DNA of 64,000 nt from Solirubrobacter taibaiensis (GTDB taxonomy: Bacteria > Actinomycetota > Thermoleophilia > Solirubrobacterales > Solirubrobacteraceae), in the NCBI GenBank assembly GCA_027587225.1, contig JAPDDQ010000010.1, positions 1 through 64,000 on the forward strand. Reading direction: 5' to 3'. Every line of letters starts with the position of its first letter. The first letter of the stretch is position 1. This document shows positions 42,477-50,501 of this stretch, piece after piece. The notes beneath the pieces were generated by a model that saw only the letters and a list, made by a program, of their open reading frames with translations, made no database searches and was not told the origin of the DNA. The position numbers were made by a program, and so were the translations under genes.

Positions 42477-42971
42477 TCAGCAGTCGCTCGAGAGCTCGCT
42501 GCAGCTCGCCTCGCCGTTGGCGGCGAGCTGAAGGAGCTCGTACAGGGTCTCCCGCTGCGACGCGTCGAGCGCGCCGAATACGTGGTCCTCGACGAAGGCC
42601 AGCGCGAACTCGGCCTTGCTGAGCAACTCGCGCCCGTCGCGGGTGAGCTCCACGAGATGGCGGCGCCGGTCCTCGGGGGATCGGCGCCGCTCGATCAGGC
42701 CGTCGGCCTCGAGCTCGTTCAGGAGCCCGACGAGGTTCGTGCGGTCGATCTGGAGCAGCGTGGAGAGGTCCGCCTGGGAACTGCCGGCGCGGTCGCGCAG
42801 CACGGTCAGCGTCAGCAGGTGCCGCGGCCGCATCCCGAGCGAATCCAGGGCGGGCATCGAATGCTGGCGCAGCTGGCGCCCGACCTGGTCGAGGAGGGCG
42901 CCGACGCGACGGGCCGGCTGGTCGATCACGGGCAGTTCGGCGATGCGGAGAAGTCTAGGCGCCCTTGGCAA
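42477..42971 (-). CDS. MarR family transcriptional regulator
   Basis: This protein of up to 164 aa has the MarR winged helix: LLTLTVLRDRAGSSQADLSTLL, DRTNLVGLLNELEADGLIERRRSPEDRRRHLVELT. The start is uncertain: TTG 42971 gives 164 aa, while GTG 42929 gives 150 aa beginning MIDQPARRVG, a more usual length. It is divergent from an azoreductase gene whose promoter contains a perfect palindrome, so it is probably that gene's repressor, sensing quinones or electrophiles. Confidence 0.88.
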   Translation of the reverse strand: MPRAPRLLRIAELPVIDQPARRVGALLDQVGRQLRQHSMPALDSLGMRPRHLLTLTVLRDRAGSSQADLSTLLQIDRTNLVGLLNELEADGLIERRRSPEDRRRHLVELTRDGRELLSKAEFALAFVEDHVFGALDASQRETLYELLQLAANGEASCSELSSDC

Positions 42972-43007
42972 CGAGTCGCATGGTGTCTATGCTTTGTGTA
43001 ACACAAA
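42965..43007 (+). promoter_or_regulatory. Azoreductase promoter with overlapping MarR-type operator
   Basis: TTGGCA (42965-42970) and TATGCT (42988-42993) are 17 bases apart, a good housekeeping promoter. TTTGTGT-A-ACACAAA (42993-43007), a perfect 7-1-7 palindrome, starts on the last base of the -10 and covers the likely start site. Bound repressor would block transcription of the azoreductase gene. The -35 also lies inside the longer MarR reading frame, which favours the shorter MarR start. Confidence 0.7.
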
Positions 43008-43027
43008 CGATCTTCTTGAGGTCACCC

Positions 43028-43621
43028 ATGCATCTGCTCCACATCGACGCCTCTTTCCAGGGCGAGCGCTCGGTCAGCCGCGGCCTGAGCGCCCGGGCCG
43101 CGCAGCGCTGGCGCGAGGTTCACTCCGACGGCACGGTCACCTACCGCGATCTCGCCGAGACGCCGCCGCCGCACTTGACGGGCTTCGCCGGCACCGACCT
43201 CAGCCATGAGCTGCTGGACGAGCTCAAGCAGGCGGACACGATCGTGTTCGGCCTCCCGCTCTACAACTTCGGCGCGCCGAGCTGGGTGAAGGCGTGGGTT
43301 GATCATTTGATCGTCCCGGGCGTCGCGTTCCACGCGGAGACGCGCGAGCCGTTCCTCGTCGGCAAGGACTTCGTCGTCACCGCCTCCCGCGGCGGCGGCT
43401 ACGGCGCCGGGACCCCGCGCGAGGGCTGGGATCACGCCGAGGCGTGGCTCCCGCACGGCATCGGGCTCACCGGCCTGGAGCCGCGCTTCATCACCGCGGA
43501 GCTCACGCTCGCGCCGGTCACGCCCGCGATGGCGGAGCTGATCCCGCTCGCCGAGCAGAGCCTGGCGGACGCCGAGGCCCAGATCGACGCGCTCTGGACC
43601 CCGGTGCCGACGGCCGCGTGA
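43028..43621 (+). CDS. azoR: FMN-dependent NADH-azoreductase / quinone reductase
   Basis: This 197-aa flavodoxin-fold protein has the AzoR/AcpD pattern: MHLLHIDASFQGERSVSRGLS, ADTIVFGLPLYNFGAPSWVKAWVDHLIVPG, FVVTASRGGGYG. Such homodimers reduce azo dyes and quinones with NADH through FMN and protect from thiol or quinone stress. Control by the divergent MarR gene through the 42993-43007 palindrome fits quinone-responsive induction. A sensor kinase gene follows after 12 bases. Confidence 0.9.
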   Translation: MHLLHIDASFQGERSVSRGLSARAAQRWREVHSDGTVTYRDLAETPPPHLTGFAGTDLSHELLDELKQADTIVFGLPLYNFGAPSWVKAWVDHLIVPGVAFHAETREPFLVGKDFVVTASRGGGYGAGTPREGWDHAEAWLPHGIGLTGLEPRFITAELTLAPVTPAMAELIPLAEQSLADAEAQIDALWTPVPTAA

Positions 43622-43633
43622 GACAATCGGCGG

Positions 43634-45007
43634 GTGGGGGATCTGGCCGCCCTGGTCGCTGCGGCGCTGCGGGACCCGAGCGTCGGGCTCGCGTACCGGC
43701 CTTCCCCCGACGCGGCGTGGACGGACCCGGACGGCCGCGTCCTGACCGTCGATGAGACCGGCCCGCACGTGACGGTCGTGCAGACCTCGGAAGGGGCAGC
43801 CGCGGCGGTCATCTCGCACGTGCAGTCCGACGAGCGCGCTCGCGCCGCGCGGGTCTGGCTCGAGCACGCGCGGCTGCGCGACGAGCTGCACGTCCGCGTC
43901 GCCGAGGAGGCCGCGCTGCGGCGCGTGGCGACGCTCGTGGCGCAGCACGCCGCGCCGGAGGACGTGCTGGCGGTCGTGGCCGAAGAAGTCGCGCTGCACC
44001 TGCACGCGGACGCGGCAATGGTCACGCGCTTCACCGCGCACGGCGTCGCGACGGTGCTCGCGGACTGGGCGCGCCCGGGGCTGGCGCCGTTCCCGGTGGG
44101 CGAGGCGATCGAGCTCGGTGACGGCACGGCCCTGCACCGGGTGCAGCAGACTTCCGCTCCCGCTCGTGTCGACGCCTACGAGGGCCTGGACGGCGCCCAC
44201 CCGGAGGAGATGCTCAAGCTCGGCATGCGCGCCGGGGTGGCCGCGCCGATCCTGGTCGAGGGGCGGCTGTGGGGCGCCGTCGCGGCGGGCTCGGCGCAGG
44301 CGCCGTTCGACGCGCTGTCCGAGCACCGGCTGGCGGCGTTCGCGGAGCTCGTGGCGCAGGCGATCGCCAACGTCGACGCGCGGATGCGGCTGAAGGGTTC
44401 CAGCGCGCGGGTGGTCGAGGCGGCGGACGCGGCGCGGCGCAAGCTGGAGCGCGACCTGCACGACGGAGCGCAGCAGCGGCTCGTGACGCTCGCGATCGGC
44501 CTGCGCCTGCTCGCCCGCCGCGCCGGGCCGGACGTCGCGCCGGCGGTCGAGGGGTGCATCGAGGAGCTGCTGTCCGCCCTCGAAGAGCTCCGCGACCTCG
44601 CCCGCGGCCTGCATCCCGCGGTGCTGAGCGAGCACGGCCTGCACGCCGCGCTCGAAGCGCTCGCCGGCCGCTCGCCCGTATCCACGCGGGTGAGCGTGAC
44701 GCTGCCGGAGCGCCTCCCGGAGACGCACGAGATCGCGCTCTACTTCGTCGCCACCGAGGCGCTGGCCAACGTCGTCAAGTACGCGCAGGCGGAGACGGTC
44801 GAGATCACCACCGACCACGTCGGCGACCGCGTCCGGATCGCGATCCGCGACGACGGACGCGGCGGCGCCGACGAAGCGGCCGGCTCAGGCCTGCGAGGCC
44901 TGGCCGACCGCGTCGAGGCCCTCGACGGCACGCTGGCCGTCGAGAGCCCGCCGGGTCACGGCACCCGCATCACCGCGGAGCTGCCGTGGTTCCCGTTGCT
45001 CAGCTGA
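43634..45007 (+). CDS. GAF-domain sensor histidine kinase (HisKA_3 type)
   Basis: This is a 457-aa cytosolic kinase with GTG start at 43634. An N-terminal segment (1-90) precedes a GAF domain (about 95-250: VATLVAQHAAPEDVLAVVAEEVALHL, GVAAPILVEGRLWGAVAAGS). The dimerisation/phosphoacceptor motif is RRKLERDLHDGAQQRL (His in LHDG), and the HATPase domain has ATEALANVVKYAQA, IRDDGRGG and GSGLRGLADRVEALDGT. This is the NarL-coupled kinase type, but no response regulator lies beside it. It has no transmembrane helix, so it senses an internal signal through GAF, perhaps redox given the azoreductase upstream. Confidence 0.92.
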   Translation: MGDLAALVAAALRDPSVGLAYRPSPDAAWTDPDGRVLTVDETGPHVTVVQTSEGAAAAVISHVQSDERARAARVWLEHARLRDELHVRVAEEAALRRVATLVAQHAAPEDVLAVVAEEVALHLHADAAMVTRFTAHGVATVLADWARPGLAPFPVGEAIELGDGTALHRVQQTSAPARVDAYEGLDGAHPEEMLKLGMRAGVAAPILVEGRLWGAVAAGSAQAPFDALSEHRLAAFAELVAQAIANVDARMRLKGSSARVVEAADAARRKLERDLHDGAQQRLVTLAIGLRLLARRAGPDVAPAVEGCIEELLSALEELRDLARGLHPAVLSEHGLHAALEALAGRSPVSTRVSVTLPERLPETHEIALYFVATEALANVVKYAQAETVEITTDHVGDRVRIAIRDDGRGGADEAAGSGLRGLADRVEALDGTLAVESPPGHGTRITAELPWFPLLS

Positions 45008-46124
45008 CGTTGACGCTGAAGTTGCGCTTGGTCACCAGGCCCGTCTCGTCGGTCACGGTCAGCTCGCCGTCGTAGGCGCCGGGCGTGGAGAACGTCCGCG
45101 ACGGGGTGGCGCCGTAGGACGTGGTGCCGTTGGAGAACTTCCACATGTAGGTCGCGATCTCGCAGCGCCCGGTGACGCCGGCCGAGAACTTGACCGGGAC
45201 GCCTGCGCTGCCGGTGAACGTGCCCAGCGGCGCGATGGTCGGAGCGACGTTGTTGGGCAGCAGGTCGCCGAGGTCGGTCGAGTGGCCGGTGCCGGCGAGC
45301 ACGAACGCCGGGGTGGTCTTGATCGCGCTCCCGAACGGGGCGTCGACGACCGCGGGCGTCTCGGTGAGGCCGAGGACCGGGTCCATGAAGCCGACTTGGA
45401 TCGCGGGCTGCTGCGTCACGGCCACGGCCGGGGAGAAGCGCGGCGAGCCGATCCGGTAGCTCGCGCCGGACCCGACGGGCGCGCACGGCACCTTGAGCGT
45501 CTCGTTCTGGAAGAGCGGCGACAGCGACAGGCCGCTGGCGCTACCGGCGGACGCGCCGCCGACCGTGAACGAGCGGCTGTGGATGACGCCTTCGGGCGTG
45601 ATCGCGAACTTGGCCTTCAGCACCACCTTCACGTAGGGGCTGCCGGGGAGGCCGGGCGTCTTGACCAGCGTCACTGCGGGCGACTCGGCCTCGCACGTGT
45701 ACGCGCCGCCGAGCAGCTTCGGCATGCAGAACGCGTTGACGGAGAGGTTCTTGGTCGTGAACGCGCCACCAGCGAAGTCGCCGACGTCCACGCGGCCGCT
45801 GACCTTCCACGACACCTTCAGCTCGCCGGTCTGGAGCGGCGTGTTGCGGTTGACGGTCAGCGACGCGCCCTGGCGCACGTTCGCGCTGTCCCAGCCGACG
45901 ACGGTCTGCAGCTCGCCGGACCAGCTCGCCTTGGCGGCCACGTCCACGTCGAACTCGGCGATCTTGAAGATGTCGTGGCCACCGATGTGGTAGCTGCCGA
46001 TGTTCGCGGTCTCGGACTGCAGATCGTGGGTGTACATCTCGGCCTTGCCGGCGGCCGAGGCCATGCTGGGTACAGCGAGCGCGGCCGCCGTGGTGAGGCA
46101 CAGCGCGAGGAGCGGGCGGTTCAT
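45000..46124 (-). CDS. Secreted protein with C-terminal PKD domain
   Basis: This is a 374-aa protein. ATG 46124 follows AAAGGATC and gives a signal peptide (MNRPLLALCLTTAAALAVPSMASA). The main body (about 25-285) is beta-rich with several Cys and no family I recognise. The last 85 residues are a PKD-like Ig domain (APTIAPLGTFTGSAGVPVKFSAG, TYMWKFSNGTTSYGATPSRTFSTPGAYDGELTVTD). It is probably extracellular or surface-associated. It converges on the sensor kinase with an eight-base overlap. Confidence 0.78.
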   Translation of the reverse strand: MNRPLLALCLTTAAALAVPSMASAAGKAEMYTHDLQSETANIGSYHIGGHDIFKIAEFDVDVAAKASWSGELQTVVGWDSANVRQGASLTVNRNTPLQTGELKVSWKVSGRVDVGDFAGGAFTTKNLSVNAFCMPKLLGGAYTCEAESPAVTLVKTPGLPGSPYVKVVLKAKFAITPEGVIHSRSFTVGGASAGSASGLSLSPLFQNETLKVPCAPVGSGASYRIGSPRFSPAVAVTQQPAIQVGFMDPVLGLTETPAVVDAPFGSAIKTTPAFVLAGTGHSTDLGDLLPNNVAPTIAPLGTFTGSAGVPVKFSAGVTGRCEIATYMWKFSNGTTSYGATPSRTFSTPGAYDGELTVTDETGLVTKRNFSVNVS

Positions 46125-46176
46125 GGGAGATCCTTTGGGCGGGGAGGAACGTTGCAAGCGGCACTGTCCCCACCGC

Positions 46177-46199
46177 GTGGGTGGTCGCGCATCACCCAC
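46177..46199 (-). terminator. Strong hairpin between the LuxR and PKD-protein genes
   Basis: GTGGGTGGT (46177-46185) pairs with ATCACCCAC (46191-46199) around a five-base CGCGC loop, a nine-pair stem with one G-T wobble. It lies 30 bases after the stop of the leftward LuxR gene and before the next leftward gene. It is probably a terminator, although no T-run follows. Confidence 0.5.
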
Positions 46200-46228
46200 C
46201 CCACCGATTCACCCAGGGGGATCTGCTT

Positions 46229-48433
46229 CTAGAGCAGCCCTTGCTCGCGCCCGCGCGCGACGGCGTCCGCCCGGCTGGAGACGCCGAGCTTGCGGAACAC
46301 CGTCTTCGTGTGCGACTTGACGGTGTTGAACGAGACGAACAGCTCCGCGCCGATCTCCCGCTGCGAGAGGTCGGTGGCGAGCAGGCGCAGGATCTCGACC
46401 TCACGTTCGCTCAGGTCGCCCTCGATGCGCTCACGCGGAGGCGCGGGCACGAGCTGGAGCGTGCGCTCGAGCGCGGCGAGCCGGTCGCTGAGCGCGCCGG
46501 GGTCCGGGCAGGCGGCCAGCACGGTGCGCGCTTCGCGCAGCAGTGTCCGTGCGCCCGTGAGGTCGCGTCGGCGGCGCTTCAAGGCCGCGTGCGCCAGCAA
46601 CGCGTGCGTCTGATCGAGGCCCCACGACGCACGCGCCGCGAGTTCCGCCGCCCGCGCGTACGCGGCTTCGGCCTCATCGAGCTCCCCGCGCTCCTCGTGC
46701 AGCATGCCTGCCGCCGTACGCGCGAGGGAGGCGGTCGGCGACTCTTCGAAGCCCGCCGCGTCGATCAGCTGCTCGGCCTCCGCCACGACTCGTGGGTCGA
46801 GCCGGGCCGCAGCCAGCAGGCCGAGCGTCGTGAGCCGCATCTGCGGCGCGGGGGCGCCCTGCAGCGCCACGCGCAGTGGCTCGAGCAGCGCGATCGCGCC
46901 CTCCGCGTCGCCGCCGAAGAAGCGCGCGGCGCCGAGCATCATCGTCGAGAGCGCGAACGCCGCCGGTGCCTCCTCATTCGCACCCGCGCGGGCCATCGCC
47001 TCGGTGGTCGCGACGTCGCCGCGCATGTACGCCAGCGACGCGCGGGTGAGCGCGATCTTGCCCTCGAGCGTGCCGAGCGCGTCCGGCGCGACGCCGCGCT
47101 GCGTGTGCTCCTCCGCCGTGGCCAGCAGCGGCTCGACCGCGTCGAAGCGCCCGCTCAACATGCAGGTCCACGCCCGGGCGATCGACAGCCGCGCGTCGGC
47201 CTCGATCGTGCCGGCCGGGAGCGCGTCGAGCCAGCGGTCGACGCCCTTCGGGCCGGCCTGCAGGAACGGGTGCCAGTGCACGGCGATCAAGTCGCTCGCG
47301 GCGTCGATCTCGCCCGCCGCGATGGCGTGCATGATCGCCGCGTCCACGTCCCCGTTACGCCAGCACCAGGCACTCGCGCGCGCGTGCAGGTCGGCCACGA
47401 CCTCGCGCGAATGCCGCCGCGCGAGCTCGCTGCGCAGCCGGTCGCGCAGCAGGTGGTGGTAGCGGAACCAGTGGCCGCGCTCGTCGAGGGCAATCACGAA
47501 CAGGTTCTGCCGGTGCGCCTGAGCGAGCAGCGCGCCCGAGGCCCCGACCGCCTCACACAGCTCCGCGCACATGCGCTCCAGCACCGACGTGCGCAGCAAG
47601 AACTCGCGCAGGTCGTCCGGCACGCTCTCGAGCACCTCGCCGAGGTAGTCGCCGAACTGGCGGTCGTCGCCCGAGAGGTCGCGGATGAACGCGGCCCGGT
47701 CGGACTTCGAGCGCAACGACAGCGCCGCGAGCTGGAGACCCGCGGGCCAACCCTCCGTGCGCTCGCGCAGCGCGGCCACGTCGTCGCCGGAGAGCCCGAG
47801 CGCGAGCGAGCCGTTGAGCAGCGTCTCGGCCTCGGCACCGTCGAACCGCAGGTCCTCGGAGCGGATCTCCACCAGGCGTCCGGCGGCGCGCAGCCGGGCG
47901 AGCGGGAGCGGCGGGTCGGTGCGCGTGGCGAGCGCGATCTGCAGCGTCGGCGGCGCGTGCTGGAGCAGGAACGCCACCGACGCGTGCACGAGCTCGTCGG
48001 TGATCACGTGGTAGTCGTCGAGCATCAGCACGACCGGCCGCTCGAGCTCCGCGAGCTCATTGATCAATCGCGGGAGCACGACGCCGATCAGCGCCGGGCC
48101 CGCGTTGGGCAGCGCCGCGAGCGTCCCGCCGCCGAAGCCGGGCACGACCGTCCGCAGCGCGCCGACCACGTAGCTCCAGAAGCGCACCGGATCATCGTCG
48201 GCGGGATCGAGCGAGACCCACGCGAACGCCCGGTGCTTGCGTTCCGCGATCCGCCACTGCGACAGCAGCGTCGTCTTCCCCCACCCGGCCGGGGCGCAGA
48301 CGAGCGCGAGCCGCCCCTTCACCCCGCCCGCGAGCCGCACGACGAGCACGTCGCGCGGCACGTATCCCCGCTCGAGCTCGGGGGCGTGCAGCTTGGTGGC
48401 GACGAGGACCGGCTCCGGCAGGGCCGTGGACAC
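46229..48433 (-). CDS. MalT-type LuxR family transcriptional regulator
   Basis: This 734-aa protein has an N-terminal STAND NTPase with Walker A APAGWGKTTLLSQW (about 45-58) and VVLMLDDYHVI (Walker B), a long helical TPR-like sensor region (about 330-650) and a C-terminal LuxR helix-turn-helix (LSEREVEILRLLATDLSQREIGAELFVSFNTVKSHTKTVFRKL). This is the MalT layout of ATP- and inducer-dependent activators. GTG 48433 starts it. Its inducer and targets are unknown; a small unrecognised gene ends ten bases upstream. Confidence 0.93.
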   Translation of the reverse strand: MSTALPEPVLVATKLHAPELERGYVPRDVLVVRLAGGVKGRLALVCAPAGWGKTTLLSQWRIAERKHRAFAWVSLDPADDDPVRFWSYVVGALRTVVPGFGGGTLAALPNAGPALIGVVLPRLINELAELERPVVLMLDDYHVITDELVHASVAFLLQHAPPTLQIALATRTDPPLPLARLRAAGRLVEIRSEDLRFDGAEAETLLNGSLALGLSGDDVAALRERTEGWPAGLQLAALSLRSKSDRAAFIRDLSGDDRQFGDYLGEVLESVPDDLREFLLRTSVLERMCAELCEAVGASGALLAQAHRQNLFVIALDERGHWFRYHHLLRDRLRSELARRHSREVVADLHARASAWCWRNGDVDAAIMHAIAAGEIDAASDLIAVHWHPFLQAGPKGVDRWLDALPAGTIEADARLSIARAWTCMLSGRFDAVEPLLATAEEHTQRGVAPDALGTLEGKIALTRASLAYMRGDVATTEAMARAGANEEAPAAFALSTMMLGAARFFGGDAEGAIALLEPLRVALQGAPAPQMRLTTLGLLAAARLDPRVVAEAEQLIDAAGFEESPTASLARTAAGMLHEERGELDEAEAAYARAAELAARASWGLDQTHALLAHAALKRRRRDLTGARTLLREARTVLAACPDPGALSDRLAALERTLQLVPAPPRERIEGDLSEREVEILRLLATDLSQREIGAELFVSFNTVKSHTKTVFRKLGVSSRADAVARGREQGLL

Positions 48434-48442
48434 GGCGTGATC

Positions 48443-48841
48443 CTAAACCGGATCAGTCCAAAGCTCGAACGTGGCCTGCTCCGCCGCCCGGTCGTTGATC
48501 CGCTGGAAGTTCCGGCCGCCCCGCGCGAACGTATACGTGACCGCGGCGGGCACGGCGTCCGGCGGGAACGGCCGGTCCATCCAGCGCGTCGGCCGAACGC
48601 AATTGATACCCACAGGGCTGTCGACGCGGCGCAGCGGACCGGCGATGCGGCCGAGGTGGAACCACCCATCAGCGTCGCGGGTCCACACGAACGTTCCGTC
48701 CTCCAGCGCCTCGAAGCGGTGGAGCATGCGCGCGGCTTGCGCGTCGCCGATCCCGACGAGCCCGTGGGCGAGGCCGAATGCCGCGCCGGGCTCGTCACGG
48801 TCACGTGCGCGCATCGGGGCGCGGTACACGGGGGTCGCCAT
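48443..48841 (-). CDS. Hypothetical protein, 132 aa
   Basis: I do not recognise this protein. It is a small soluble protein with well-patterned sequence (GLAHGLVGIGDAQAARMLHRF, DGTFVWTRDADGWFHLGRI, AVTYTFARGGRNFQRIN) that looks like one conserved globular domain with many aromatics. It is divergent from the SigJ-type sigma gene (20-base gap) and lies ten bases before the MalT-type regulator on the same strand, so it may be co-transcribed with that regulator. Confidence 0.6.
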   Translation of the reverse strand: MATPVYRAPMRARDRDEPGAAFGLAHGLVGIGDAQAARMLHRFEALEDGTFVWTRDADGWFHLGRIAGPLRRVDSPVGINCVRPTRWMDRPFPPDAVPAAVTYTFARGGRNFQRINDRAAEQATFELWTDPV

Positions 48842-48861
48842 CGGGCGACTCTAGGATCGAG

Positions 48862-49725
48862 GTGGTGGTCTCACAAGCCGACACCGATGTCTTCGAAGCC
48901 GTTCGGCCGCGGCTGTTCGGCATCGCGTACCGGATGCTCGGCACCCGCCACGAGGCGGAGGAGATCGTGCAGGAGGCGTGGCTGCGCTGGCAGGGGACGG
49001 ACCGGGCCGCGGTGCGGGAGCCCGCGGCGTTCCTGGCCACGGCGACGACCCGGCTGGCGATCAACGAGGCGCAGTCCGCACGGGCGCGGCGGGAGACGTA
49101 CATCGGCCCGTGGTTGCCGGAGCCGGTGGACACGGGCGCGGACCCGCTGCTCGGCGCGGTGACCGGCGAGGCGCTGGAGCTCGGCGTGCTGATGCTGCTG
49201 GAGAAGCTGACGCCGACCGAGCGGGCGACGTACGTGCTGCGCGAGGCGTTCGACTATTCGTACGGGGAGATCGCGGACGCGCTCGAGCTCAGTGAAGCCA
49301 ACGCGCGGCAGCTGTCGTCACGCGCACGCAAGAAGCTCGAAGGTGGACGGCGCGCGAAGGCCGACGCCGACGCGCACCGGCGTCTGCTGGACGCGATCGT
49401 CGCCGCCGCGCAGGTGGGCGACGTGAAGGCGCTGGAGCAGATGCTGGCCGAGGACGTCGTGACGTACGCCGACGGCGGCGGCGTCGTGAACGCGGCGCGC
49501 AAGCCGATCCTCGGGCGCGAGCGCGTGGCCAAGGCGCTGGTCGGGCTCGCCGCCAAGTTCTGGCAGGGCGTCACGTTCGTCGCGCTCGACGCCAACGGGC
49601 AGCCGGCGCTGTTCGTGCACCGCGAAGGCGAGCCGGTCGTGGTCGCCTCGATCACGGCGTCCGAGGCCGGCGTGGAGCAGATCTTCTTCGTCGCGAACCC
49701 GGAGAAAATGGTTGTCACGCCCTGA
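48862..49725 (+). CDS. sigJ: ECF41/SigJ-type sigma factor with SnoaL-like C-terminal domain
   Basis: This is a 287-aa protein with start GTG 48862 or 48865. It has region 2 (VRPRLFGIAYRMLGTRHEAEEIVQEAWLRW, PAAFLATATTRLAINEAQSAR), region 4 (LTPTERATYVLREAFDYSYGEIADALELSEANARQLSSRARKKL) and a C-terminal SnoaL/NTF2-like domain (about 185-285: AEDVVTYADGGGVVNAARKPI). In the ECF41 group this extension replaces a separate anti-sigma factor and controls activity. The gene order is typical: ECF41 sigma factors sit beside an oxidoreductase, epimerase or carboxymuconolactone decarboxylase gene, here the NAD(P)-binding protein 23 bases downstream. Confidence 0.93.
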   Translation: MVVSQADTDVFEAVRPRLFGIAYRMLGTRHEAEEIVQEAWLRWQGTDRAAVREPAAFLATATTRLAINEAQSARARRETYIGPWLPEPVDTGADPLLGAVTGEALELGVLMLLEKLTPTERATYVLREAFDYSYGEIADALELSEANARQLSSRARKKLEGGRRAKADADAHRRLLDAIVAAAQVGDVKALEQMLAEDVVTYADGGGVVNAARKPILGRERVAKALVGLAAKFWQGVTFVALDANGQPALFVHREGEPVVVASITASEAGVEQIFFVANPEKMVVTP

Positions 49726-49739
49726 CGGGGTCCCCGGTC
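49713..49739 (+). promoter_or_regulatory. ECF41-like promoter before the NAD(P)-binding protein gene
   Basis: TGTCACG (49713-49719), a 16-base spacer, then GGTC (49736-49739) resembles the ECF41 promoter consensus (TGTCACA, 16-17 bases, CGTC) with one mismatch in each box. It overlaps the end of the sigma gene and lies nine bases before the next start codon, as expected for a sigma factor driving its own partner gene. Confidence 0.5.
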
Positions 49740-49748
49740 TAAGCCTCC

Positions 49749-50477
49749 ATGAAGATCGTCATCATCGGAGGCACCGGGCAGATCGGCAGCAAGGTCGTCG
49801 AGCGCCTCACCGAGCAGGGCCATGAGGCCGTCGCCGCCTCACCGCGCACCGGCGTGAACACGCTCACGGGCGAAGGGCTGGGCGAGGCGCTCGCCGGCGC
49901 GCAGGTCGTCGTCGACGTCACGAACGCGCCGTCGTGGGAGGACCAGGCCGTGCTGGACTTCTTCTCCACCTCGACGCGCAACCAGCTCGCCGCCGAGGCC
50001 GAACAGGGCGTGCGCCATCACGTCGCGCTCTCGGTCGTCGGCTCCCAGCGCATGCCGGGCAGCGGCTACATGCGCGCGAAGGTCGCCCAGGAGGACCTGA
50101 TCGCGGCGAGCGGCATCCCGTTCACGATCGTGCACGCCACGCAGTTCTTCGAGTTCGTGCCGTGGATCGCCGGCGCGTTGAAGGGCGAGGACGGCAAGGT
50201 GCGCGTGTCGCCCGCGCTGTTCCAGCCGATCGCGGCCGACGACGTCGCCGACGCGGTCGTGCGGGCGGCGCTCGATGGGCCCGCGGGCGCGATCGAGATC
50301 GCCGGGCCGGACACGCTGGGCATCGACGAGGCCGTCCGCCTGGCCGTGCCGGACGCCGACGTCGTCACCGACCCGTCGGTGGGCTACTTCGGCGCGGACG
50401 TGGACGACACCTCGCTCGTCGCCGGCGAGGGCGCGTGGCTCGGCCCGCGGCGGTTCGCCGACTTCGTCGCCGGCTGA
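49749..50477 (+). CDS. NmrA-like NAD(P)H-binding oxidoreductase
   Basis: This 242-aa atypical short-chain dehydrogenase begins MKIVIIGGTGQIGSKVVERL, an NAD(P)-binding GxxGxxG fold, with later YMRAKVAQEDLIAASGIPFTIV (Tyr/Lys region). It is the linked target of the ECF41 sigma factor upstream, behind a matching promoter-like site. The substrate is not known for this class; roles in redox or antibiotic-stress protection are suspected. Confidence 0.88.
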   Translation: MKIVIIGGTGQIGSKVVERLTEQGHEAVAASPRTGVNTLTGEGLGEALAGAQVVVDVTNAPSWEDQAVLDFFSTSTRNQLAAEAEQGVRHHVALSVVGSQRMPGSGYMRAKVAQEDLIAASGIPFTIVHATQFFEFVPWIAGALKGEDGKVRVSPALFQPIAADDVADAVVRAALDGPAGAIEIAGPDTLGIDEAVRLAVPDADVVTDPSVGYFGADVDDTSLVAGEGAWLGPRRFADFVAG

Positions 50478-50501
50478 TCCAGGGCGGTAACGTCCGCGAC
50501 C

